Shown here in pieces: positions 57,910 through 64,000 of a DNA stretch of 64,000 bases. Location: the NCBI RefSeq assembly GCF_024707505.1, contig NZ_CP102604.1, forward strand, positions 1 to 64,000, given 5' to 3'. Within the stretch, counting starts at the first letter, position 1. Each line of letters starts with the position of its first letter. The stretch comes from Pantoea sp. SOD02 (GTDB lineage Bacteria; Pseudomonadota; Gammaproteobacteria; Enterobacterales; Enterobacteriaceae). The notes beneath the pieces are model-generated. The model saw only the letters and a list, made by a program, of their open reading frames with translations. It did not search any database and had not been told where the DNA came from. The position numbers and the translations under genes were made by a program.

Positions 57910-59352
57910 ATGGTTATCGGCATCGATTTAGGCACCTCCGGCGTGAAAGTGGCGTTGCTGGATGCGCACGGCAAAGTGATTGCAGTGGAGAGTGCGCCGC
58001 TGGAGGTGTCGCGGCCGCAGCCGTTATGGAGCGAGCAAGATGCCGAAAGCTGGTGGCAGGCGACCGATCGTGCCATGCAGGCGCTGGCGCAGCAGCACGA
58101 TCTCAGCGGCGTGAAGGCGATTGGCCTGAGCGGGCAGATGCACGGAGCCACCTTGCTGGATAGCGAGAATCGGGTGCTGCGTCCGGCAATTTTGTGGAAT
58201 GACGGGCGCAGCGGCGAGCAGTGTCAGGAACTGGAAAAGCGCGTGCCGGATTCGCGACGCATCACCGGCAATCTGATGATGCCCGGCTTTACCGCGCCTA
58301 AGTTGTTATGGGTTAAACAGCATGAGCCACAGGTGTTTGCTCAGGTGGCTAAAGTGCTGCTGCCAAAAGATTATCTGCGCTTCCGCATGAGCGGTGACTT
58401 CGCCAGCGATATGTCGGACGCAGCGGGAACGATGTGGCTGGATGTGGCGCAGCGCGACTGGAGCGATGAGATGCTCAGCGCCTGCGAGTTGCAGCGCAGC
58501 CAGATGCCGCAACTGTTTGAAGGCAATCAGATCACCGGCACGTTGTTGGCGGATGTCGCCGCGCGCTGGGGCATGCAAAAAGTGCCGCTGGTGGCGGGTG
58601 GCGGTGATAACGCGGCGGGCGCGGTGGGTGTCGGCATGGTCGAGCCGGGACAAGGCATGCTGTCGCTCGGCACGTCGGGCGTCTATTTCCTGGTGAGCGA
58701 CGGTTATCTCAGTAATCCACAGCGCGCGGTGCACAGCTTCTGCCACGCGCTGCCGCAGCGCTGGCATTTGATGTCGGTGATTTTGAGCGCGGCTTCCTGT
58801 CTCGATTGGGCGGCTGCGCTGACTGGCTGCGCGGATGTGCCGCAACTGCTGAGTGAGGCGGAAAAAGCGCGCAGCGATGTGCCGCCGGTGTGGTTCCTGC
58901 CTTATCTTTCTGGTGAACGCACGCCGCATAACAATCCGCAGGCGCAGGGCGCGTTCTTTGGTTTAACGCATCAGCATGGCCGACCAGAACTGGCGCGTGC
59001 GGTGCTGCAAGGCGTGGGCTTCGCGCTGGCCGAAGGCATGGATGCGGTGCATGAGTGCGGCGTGCAGCCGAAAACCGTGATGCTGATTGGCGGCGGCGCG
59101 CGCAGTGCGTACTGGCGTCAGATGCTGGCGGATATTAGCGGGCAGACGCTGGATTATTGTCACGGCGGTGAAGTCGGCCCGGCGCTGGGTGCAGCGCGAC
59201 TGGCGCAGCTGGCGATAGATCCGGCGAGCGAATGGCCGTCGCTGGAATTGGCGCAGCGGCATCAACCGGATGCGGCACGCCATCAGGCGTATCAGCCGCA
59301 GCGCGAAGTGTTTGCGCGTTTGTATCAGCAGCTGCAGCCGTTGATGTCTTGA
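57910..59352 (+). CDS. xylB: Xylulokinase
   Basis: 480-residue FGGY kinase that phosphorylates D-xylulose to xylulose 5-phosphate, feeding the pentose phosphate pathway. The N-terminal IGIDLGTSGVKVALLD phosphate loop, GLSGQMHGAT, and GGGDNAAGAVGVGMV with IGGGARSAYWRQM near the C-terminus are typical. Normal length. Part of the XylR- and CRP-controlled xylAB operon. Confidence 0.97.
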   Translation: MVIGIDLGTSGVKVALLDAHGKVIAVESAPLEVSRPQPLWSEQDAESWWQATDRAMQALAQQHDLSGVKAIGLSGQMHGATLLDSENRVLRPAILWNDGRSGEQCQELEKRVPDSRRITGNLMMPGFTAPKLLWVKQHEPQVFAQVAKVLLPKDYLRFRMSGDFASDMSDAAGTMWLDVAQRDWSDEMLSACELQRSQMPQLFEGNQITGTLLADVAARWGMQKVPLVAGGGDNAAGAVGVGMVEPGQGMLSLGTSGVYFLVSDGYLSNPQRAVHSFCHALPQRWHLMSVILSAASCLDWAAALTGCADVPQLLSEAEKARSDVPPVWFLPYLSGERTPHNNPQAQGAFFGLTHQHGRPELARAVLQGVGFALAEGMDAVHECGVQPKTVMLIGGGARSAYWRQMLADISGQTLDYCHGGEVGPALGAARLAQLAIDPASEWPSLELAQRHQPDAARHQAYQPQREVFARLYQQLQPLMS

Positions 59353-59441
59353 TGTGGGAGAGTGATGGCTGGATTTGGCAGAGTGTTGGGGGTTTTATCA
59401 GGTATTATTGGGTGATTGTGTTGAATCGAGTGGCCTGATTT

Positions 59442-59552
59442 GGTCGGCATAAATGCCAACCCTACATTGTAGGGTCGCCATTAATGGCGACCTGGCCGAA
59501 TAACGCACCCAACCTGGCATTTATGCCAACCTGGCCGAATGCCGCACCCAAC
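59442..59552. repeat. Cluster of variant palindromic repeats (copies 8, 8b, 9)
   Basis: Three palindromes in a row. GGTCGGCATAAATGCCAACC is at 59442-59461, with CTAC after. A standard copy GGTCGCCATTAATGGCGACC is at 59473-59492. A further GGCATTTATGCC hairpin is near 59516-59527. Between and after them a direct repeat of about 23 bases starting CCTGGCCGAAT occurs at 59491 and 59530. Confidence 0.85.
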
Positions 59553-59566
59553 TGATGGAGCCCACC

Positions 59567-60499
59567 ATGCCGCAATCCGTCTTCTTCCTCGTGCTTCCCG
59601 GCGTGATGGCGCTGGATCTCACTGGCCCTGCTGAAACCCTGCAGCTGGCCGACGGCCACTTTATGCTGCATTACATCGGCCCGCAGCCGAGCGTGCTGTG
59701 CTCCACCGGCATGACCATCGCAGACATCGCGCCGTTGCCTGCGCAACTGCCGGAAAACAGCCTGCTGGTGGTGCCTGGCGTATACAATTCGCGCGTCTGT
59801 TTCGATACCGAACCGGCAGCAATAGCGCGTGACTGGCTGCGCCAGCAGCAAGCGGCGATTACCGATCAGCGCATCACGCTAGTGTGCATCTGTTCCGGCG
59901 CATTGCTCTCGGCACAGGCGGGATTGCTGGATGGCATTCAATGCACCACGCATCACGATGTGTTACCGCGCCTGAAAGCGGCAGCACCGGCGGCGTTAGT
60001 GAAAGATAATCGGGTTTTCGTCGAAGATGGCGGCATCTGGACCAGCGCGGGGATTACTGCGGGTATCGATCTGGCGCTGCATTTAATCAATAGATTGTGC
60101 GGTGCGCCGCAGGCATTGAAAGTGGCGCGCGAAATGGTGGTGTGGTTCCGCCGTTCCGGCGACGATCCACAGCTGTCGCCGTGGCTGCGCTATCGCAATC
60201 ATATGCATCCGGCGATTCATCGCGCGCAGGATGTGATGATTGCCCATCCCGAACACGACTGGTCGCTTACCGCTTTGGCCGAGCGGGCGCACGTCAGCGA
60301 ACGCCACCTTACGCGGCTGTTCCGCCAGCATCTTGGCATCAGCGTGCGCGAGTACCACGAACAGCTGCGCTTAGTGATTGCGCGGCAACGTCAGCAGCAG
60401 GGCGAAGCGGCGGAGAAAGCGGCGCTGGCCGCCGGATTCTCCTCGGCACGCCAGCTGCGCCGCGCGCACCAGCGCTGGGACGATCAGCTCACCAGATGA
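59567..60499 (+). CDS. GlxA-type AraC regulator with DJ-1/PfpI domain
   Basis: 310 residues: a DJ-1/PfpI-like N-terminal domain ([43 protein letters not shown] with the nucleophile-elbow type Cys) and a C-terminal AraC helix-turn-helix ([24 protein letters not shown]). The ATG at 59567 is six bases after GGAG; an upstream ATG at 59555 lacks a site. Function unknown. It overlaps wecH tail to tail by 16 bases. Confidence 0.88.
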   Translation: MPQSVFFLVLPGVMALDLTGPAETLQLADGHFMLHYIGPQPSVLCSTGMTIADIAPLPAQLPENSLLVVPGVYNSRVCFDTEPAAIARDWLRQQQAAITDQRITLVCICSGALLSAQAGLLDGIQCTTHHDVLPRLKAAAPAALVKDNRVFVEDGGIWTSAGITAGIDLALHLINRLCGAPQALKVAREMVVWFRRSGDDPQLSPWLRYRNHMHPAIHRAQDVMIAHPEHDWSLTALAERAHVSERHLTRLFRQHLGISVREYHEQLRLVIARQRQQQGEAAEKAALAAGFSSARQLRRAHQRWDDQLTR

Positions 60500-61479
60500 C
60501 GCTTATCCACGCGCTGTAAGCCCATCGCCAGCAGCAGGCTGCCGATCAGCGTCACGCCCATCACCCACGGCAAATCGAGCCACGGACGCGACATATCGTC
60601 GTAGTGATTGGTGCGCAGAAAGTGGATAAACAGCGCGTGAAAGCCGTAGATCGGCAGTGAATAGCGCGAGATGGTGGCAAGTCCCGGCAACGCGCGCTGA
60701 TTCAGCGTATTTTTGAACAGAATCAACAAGCTGATGGCGGCAATAAATACCAGCGGCCCGCAGTAGAGATACCAGGTATCGTTGAACGCGCCGTTGATTT
60801 TCAGCATCTGTTTGGTGCCGAGCGCAATGCCAATCACGCAGGCAACAAAGCCCAATCCCGCCAGCCAGCTGATGCTGCGCTTGTCGGTCTCCATGCAGCC
60901 AATCGCACGTCCGAGCAGCGCATACAGCAGGTAATAAATGCTGTCGCCGCTGACATACAGATTGACCGGCAGCCAGTGGAACGGCCCCAGCGATTGGCTC
61001 ACGGTGTTCGGATTCGCCAGCACCGCCAGCACGATCACCAGCATGGCGACATAGCGCGGTGCCACGCTTTTCACCTGAATCAGCGGAGATAACAGATAGA
61101 TGCCGATAATGGCAAAGAAGAACCACAGGTGATAGAACACCGGTTTTTGCAGCAGCTTGAGCAGCGATCGCCCTTCATTGATCGGCGTTAGCCAGGTGAT
61201 ATAGACCAGTGCTACTGCGCTGTAGAACAGCAGGCACAGCACGATGCGCAGCAGATGCCGCCCTTGCGCGCTGCGTTCGCCGAAAAACAGATAGCCTGAG
61301 ATCATAAAGAACAGCGGCACACAGACGCGTGACGCCGAGTTAAGCAGGTTCGCCACATCCCAGCTCATGCCTGTCACCGCCATCGGTCCGGTGATGTACC
61401 AGGTTGTGGTGTGAATGACGATCACCATCAGGCAGGCAACCGCGCGTAAGTTGTCGATCCAGTAAATTTTTTGCTGCAT
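60484..61479 (-). CDS. wecH: O-acetyltransferase WecH (acyltransferase 3 family)
   Basis: 331-residue multi-pass membrane acyltransferase (about ten helices) that in E. coli adds O-acetyl groups to enterobacterial common antigen. [21 protein letters not shown] carries the catalytic-type His; [16 protein letters not shown] and [10 protein letters not shown] are conserved with E. coli YiaH/WecH. ATG 61479 (AGAGGA upstream) aligns with the E. coli start. Confidence 0.93.
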   Translation of the reverse strand: MQQKIYWIDNLRAVACLMVIVIHTTTWYITGPMAVTGMSWDVANLLNSASRVCVPLFFMISGYLFFGERSAQGRHLLRIVLCLLFYSAVALVYITWLTPINEGRSLLKLLQKPVFYHLWFFFAIIGIYLLSPLIQVKSVAPRYVAMLVIVLAVLANPNTVSQSLGPFHWLPVNLYVSGDSIYYLLYALLGRAIGCMETDKRSISWLAGLGFVACVIGIALGTKQMLKINGAFNDTWYLYCGPLVFIAAISLLILFKNTLNQRALPGLATISRYSLPIYGFHALFIHFLRTNHYDDMSRPWLDLPWVMGVTLIGSLLLAMGLQRVDKRHLVS

Positions 61480-61570
61480 GGCGTCCTCTTGCATTTGCTG
61501 CGAAGAAGGGTAGCCAGTGAGCCGCGCGGCAACAACCTTTTGCGCTGTAATTCAGATCACTCTGTTACCA

Positions 61571-61638
61571 GGTCGCCATAAATGGCGACCCTACAAAAAC
61601 AATTCCGATCCGTCGTAGGGTCGCCATTCATGGCGACC
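61571..61638. repeat. Paired palindromic intergenic repeat (copies 10 and 11)
   Basis: Copy 10 is GGTCGCCATAAATGGCGACC at 61571-61590, followed by CTAC. Copy 11 is GGTCGCCATTCATGGCGACC at 61619-61638, preceded by GTAG. They form an inverted pair between wecH and the enolase-superfamily gene. Confidence 0.9.
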
Positions 61639-61641
61639 TTG

Positions 61642-62757
61642 CTAACCGCGCACCAAAAACTTCTCGATCACCGCTTCGTCGGGCTCAACGCCGAGGCCCG
61701 GCTCGCCTGGTAGCCACGCGTAACCGTCGGCGATGCGCACCGGATTCTTCGCCAGCGAGCGGCTGATTTCACCCGGCTCGACGCAATACTCCATCACCAG
61801 CGCATTCTCAATCGCGCAGAGGAAATGCAGCGAGGCAGCGGTATTAATGTCGGTGGTGAAGTTGTGGTTACACACTTTGCGTCCGCGGCTATGCGCGTAG
61901 CTGGCGATCTCCATTGCCTGGGTGAAGCCGGTGCGCGTCAGGTCGATCTGCACGATGTCGATGCCGCCTTCATCAATCAGGCGCTGGAAACCCGTTACGG
62001 AACACTCTTGCTCACCGGCAGCGATATGCTGCTGGCACGCGGCGGAAACCTGGCCGTAACCGGCGTAGTTATCCGGATGCAGCGGCTCTTCAATCCAGAA
62101 CAGATTGAGATGTTCATAGCGCTGGCTGCGGCGAATAGTGGTTTTGGCATCCCACACGTGGCCGACATCCAGCATCAGATCCACGTTATCACCCATCGCT
62201 TTGCGTAGCGCCTCGAGATAACGCAGATCCAGCGCTTCGTCGTTGCCAAACGGCTCCCAGCCAAACTTCACGCCGCTATGACCGGTATCAATCGCATGTT
62301 GCGCGCGCGCGACCGTCTCTTCGACGCTGAACTGGAACATGTTGGAGGAGTAAACGCGCATCTTGTCGCGCATCGCGCCGCCCAGCAGTTCAACAATCGG
62401 CTTGCCGAGCGCTTTGCCTTTAATATCCCACAAGGCGATATCGATGCCGGCCATCGCCTGCAACACCGCGCCGCTGCGGCCGTAATAGATGGTGGCTTTG
62501 TGCATCTTCTTCCATAAACGGCCGGTTTCCAGCGGGTTTTCGCCGATCAACAGCGATTTCAGGCCGGTGACCATAGTGTGCGAATAGGGCGCTTCGATGA
62601 TGGCTTTGGTGACATACGGACTGCCATCCACTTCGCCCCAGCCGGTGATGCCGGCATCGGTGGTAATTTTGATCAGCAGCGCATCCTGAGAGCTGTCGGT
62701 GCGCTGCTCAATCACTGGCAGGCGCAGGTAAAACGCCTCAACGTTAATGATTTTCAT
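61642..62757 (-). CDS. Enolase-superfamily (mandelate racemase/muconate lactonizing type) enzyme
   Basis: 371-residue protein with capping domain and barrel. Metal ligands are Asp197 (LMLDVGHVWD), Glu223 or Glu224 (WIEEPLHPD) and Glu249 (AAGEQE). The Asp272-His298 dyad (VQIDLTRTG; NHNFTTD) is present as in mandelate racemase. The second lysine of the usual KxK base motif is replaced: VKFGW (Lys164-Phe-Gly166). It is probably a sugar-acid dehydratase of unknown substrate. Last gene of an operon with a GntR regulator and an amidohydrolase. Confidence 0.88.
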   Translation of the reverse strand: MKIINVEAFYLRLPVIEQRTDSSQDALLIKITTDAGITGWGEVDGSPYVTKAIIEAPYSHTMVTGLKSLLIGENPLETGRLWKKMHKATIYYGRSGAVLQAMAGIDIALWDIKGKALGKPIVELLGGAMRDKMRVYSSNMFQFSVEETVARAQHAIDTGHSGVKFGWEPFGNDEALDLRYLEALRKAMGDNVDLMLDVGHVWDAKTTIRRSQRYEHLNLFWIEEPLHPDNYAGYGQVSAACQQHIAAGEQECSVTGFQRLIDEGGIDIVQIDLTRTGFTQAMEIASYAHSRGRKVCNHNFTTDINTAASLHFLCAIENALVMEYCVEPGEISRSLAKNPVRIADGYAWLPGEPGLGVEPDEAVIEKFLVRG

Positions 62758-62789
62758 GGTGTTTTCCCTGGTGTAAAAGCAATGCGAAA

Positions 62790-63551
62790 TTAGCCGAGAG
62801 CGGAACGGTGCTGGCGGCGTTGGGTAATCAGGGTTTCGTAATCCACGTCCAGCGCCTGAATGCGGATGTGATTCTCAACCTCATCGGTCATTTTGGCGAT
62901 TTCGCCATCGGCAAAGACATTAATCAGCCGTTGGTGCTCCTCGATGATGTCGCTCATCGATTTGCCCATGGTGGAGAGGCCGAAAATCACCGTCAGCTGA
63001 CGGGCAATCGACTCCCACAAATTGCTCAGCACCGGGTTGTGCGCAAAGCTGCACAGCGTGCGGTGGAAATCGGTATCGGCGGAGGCAAAACCGTAAACGT
63101 CGTCGTTTTGCATCATCGCCTGCATCTGCGCCACGCCTTGATACAGCTGATTAAGCTGCTCGGCGCTGTTGCGTCCGGCCTCAATTGCGCGGCGACAGGC
63201 CAGCGTCTCCAGCGGGATGCGCACATCGATAATCTGCTCCAGCCGCTGATGCGAAATTTCCATCAGGCGGATACCTTTATACGGTTCGCTGGTGACGATG
63301 CCCTGGCTCTCCAGAATGCGCAGCGCCTCACGAATCGGTACGCGGCTCATGCCGAGCTTGGCCACCAACTCCGGTTCCGCGATGCGATCGCCGGGCAGGA
63401 TCAGGCCGCGCGAGGCGGCGCTGAGAATCGCATCCACGGCGTGATCGACCAACGTGCGCGGACGCGCGGTATTCCAGCTGTTATCGGTGGCCGCATCCTG
63501 CGCCAGCGGGGCGCTGTTTTTACGACTAGCGGTAGAGGATTTTCCTGCCAT
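62790..63551 (-). CDS. GntR-family regulator with FCD domain
   Basis: 253 residues: a long basic N-terminal extension (MAGKSSTASRKNSAPLAQ), winged helix (ILPGDRIAEPELVAKLGMSRVPIREALRILE) and FCD ligand domain with metal-binding residues (DTDFHRTLCSFAHNPVLSNLWE). Likely represses the surrounding operon, responding to a sugar acid or the amidohydrolase product. The start is supported by CAGGACA before ATG 63551; the next gene is 14 bases upstream. Confidence 0.9.
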   Translation of the reverse strand: MAGKSSTASRKNSAPLAQDAATDNSWNTARPRTLVDHAVDAILSAASRGLILPGDRIAEPELVAKLGMSRVPIREALRILESQGIVTSEPYKGIRLMEISHQRLEQIIDVRIPLETLACRRAIEAGRNSAEQLNQLYQGVAQMQAMMQNDDVYGFASADTDFHRTLCSFAHNPVLSNLWESIARQLTVIFGLSTMGKSMSDIIEEHQRLINVFADGEIAKMTDEVENHIRIQALDVDYETLITQRRQHRSALG

Positions 63552-63565
63552 GTTATTTGTCCTGT

Positions 63566-64000
63566 TTAAACCTGTCGGGTCACGAACTGACCGAAGCCGG
63601 GTTCAACCTGCATCTGGTCATCCTGGAATACCGTGACGCCACGAATCAATGTGCGCACCACTTTACCCTGACAGCGCATCCCTTCAAATGCGCTCCACTT
63701 GCCGAGTCCCTGAAAATTCGCGCCGCTCACCGTCCAGCTTTGGGTAGCGTCGTAGAACACCAAATCGGCGTCGAAGCCGGGCGCAATCGCCCCTTTTTTG
63801 CCCCACAGCTGGAAAGCTTTGGCCGGTCCGCTGGCGGTCATGCGCGCAAACTCGCTGAGCGCCACGTCACGTTCTCTATGGGCCGCACTGAAGAACATCG
63901 GGCTGAGGGTTTCCACGCCGGTTAATCCCATGCCCGCATCCCAGATGCTGGCTTCACCTGCCTGCTTTTGTGCGGGCGTGTATGGGCAATGGTCGGAAGC
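63566..64000 (-). CDS. Amidohydrolase (dihydroorotase/allantoinase/hydantoinase type), C-terminal part, cut by window end
   Basis: The frame is open to the last base of the window; only the C-terminal about 144 residues are present. ASDHCPYTPAQK matches the SDHxPxxxxxK motif of cyclic amidohydrolases. GAIAPGFDADLVFYD is the conserved composite-domain ending. The substrate cannot be decided without the N-terminal metal-binding half. It is the first visible gene of an operon with the GntR-FCD regulator and the enolase-superfamily enzyme. Confidence 0.82.
   Translation of the reverse strand, partial: ASDHCPYTPAQKQAGEASIWDAGMGLTGVETLSPMFFSAAHRERDVALSEFARMTASGPAKAFQLWGKKGAIAPGFDADLVFYDATQSWTVSGANFQGLGKWSAFEGMRCQGKVVRTLIRGVTVFQDDQMQVEPGFGQFVTRQV

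Noticed and set aside
11537..61638. CRISPR-like reading of the GGTCGCC repeats
   Set aside because: Copies are dispersed over 50 kb, single or paired, with no regular spacers and no cas genes.
62808..63569. 253-residue frame opposite the GntR/FCD gene
   Set aside because: Shadow frame; only the minus strand has a helix-turn-helix and FCD domain.

Overview
The window starts at the GTG start codon of dnaA and reads like the origin-proximal chromosome of a plant- or environment-associated member of the Erwiniaceae, most like Pantoea or Erwinia. Evidence for this is the dnaA-dnaN-recF-gyrB block followed by yidA-dgo-yidR-yidQ-ibpA in enterobacterial order, a single ibpA with no ibpB, a 2-ketogluconate (kgu) operon, and close relatives of E. 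coli XylR/XylF/XylG/XylH/XylA/XylB, DnaT/DnaC, Tag, YiaD, AvtA and WecH. Species cannot be fixed from the sequence alone.

Layout. 1-6.2 kb: replication genes, with an unusual palindromic insertion between dnaN and recF. 6.2-10.6 kb: a two-component system divergent from a cytochrome b, a Tat-exported molybdoenzyme and a methionine-rich MXKDX-repeat protein, which looks like a periplasmic oxidant-defence module. 10.7-18.3 kb: yidA, the D-galactonate operon dgoRKADT, yidR and yidQ. 18.4-19.0 kb: ibpA with a sigma-32 promoter and a ROSE-type RNA thermometer. 19.0-26.4 kb: a compact six-gene operon (PP-loop protein, ATP-grasp ligase, class II glutamine amidotransferase, Fe(II)/2-oxoglutarate oxygenase, YbaK-type tRNA deacylase, EamA exporter) divergent from a MocR-type regulator. 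I recognise no named pathway here, and it is the best candidate for an undescribed biosynthetic system. 26.4-31.5 kb: an AT-rich island with a complete class II microcin locus: a double-glycine precursor, a small membrane protein, a CPBP protease, and CvaA-like and CvaB-like export proteins.

31.5-40.7 kb: avtA, the kguE-kguK-kguT-ghrB operon with its LacI-family regulator, a second LacI regulator, yiaD and tag. 40.9-51.2 kb: a small barrel-like outer-membrane protein, dnaT-dnaC, a ROK regulator, a sugar porter, a GntR-like LacI regulator, several small regulators and membrane proteins, a decayed rhuM, and the selenocysteine tRNA gene selC. 51.2-59.4 kb: the xylose regulon xylR-xylHGF / xylAB. 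59.4-64 kb: a GlxA-type AraC regulator, wecH, and the start of an operon with an amidohydrolase (cut by the window end), a GntR/FCD regulator and an enolase-superfamily enzyme.

Together the genes describe an organism able to use plant-derived sugar acids and pentoses (galactonate, 2-ketogluconate, gluconate, xylose) and to compete with relatives through a secreted peptide and possibly a small molecule. A family of palindromic intergenic repeats with core GGTCGCCATAAATGGCGACC occurs at seven or more loci. Some copies have changed, compensating arms.
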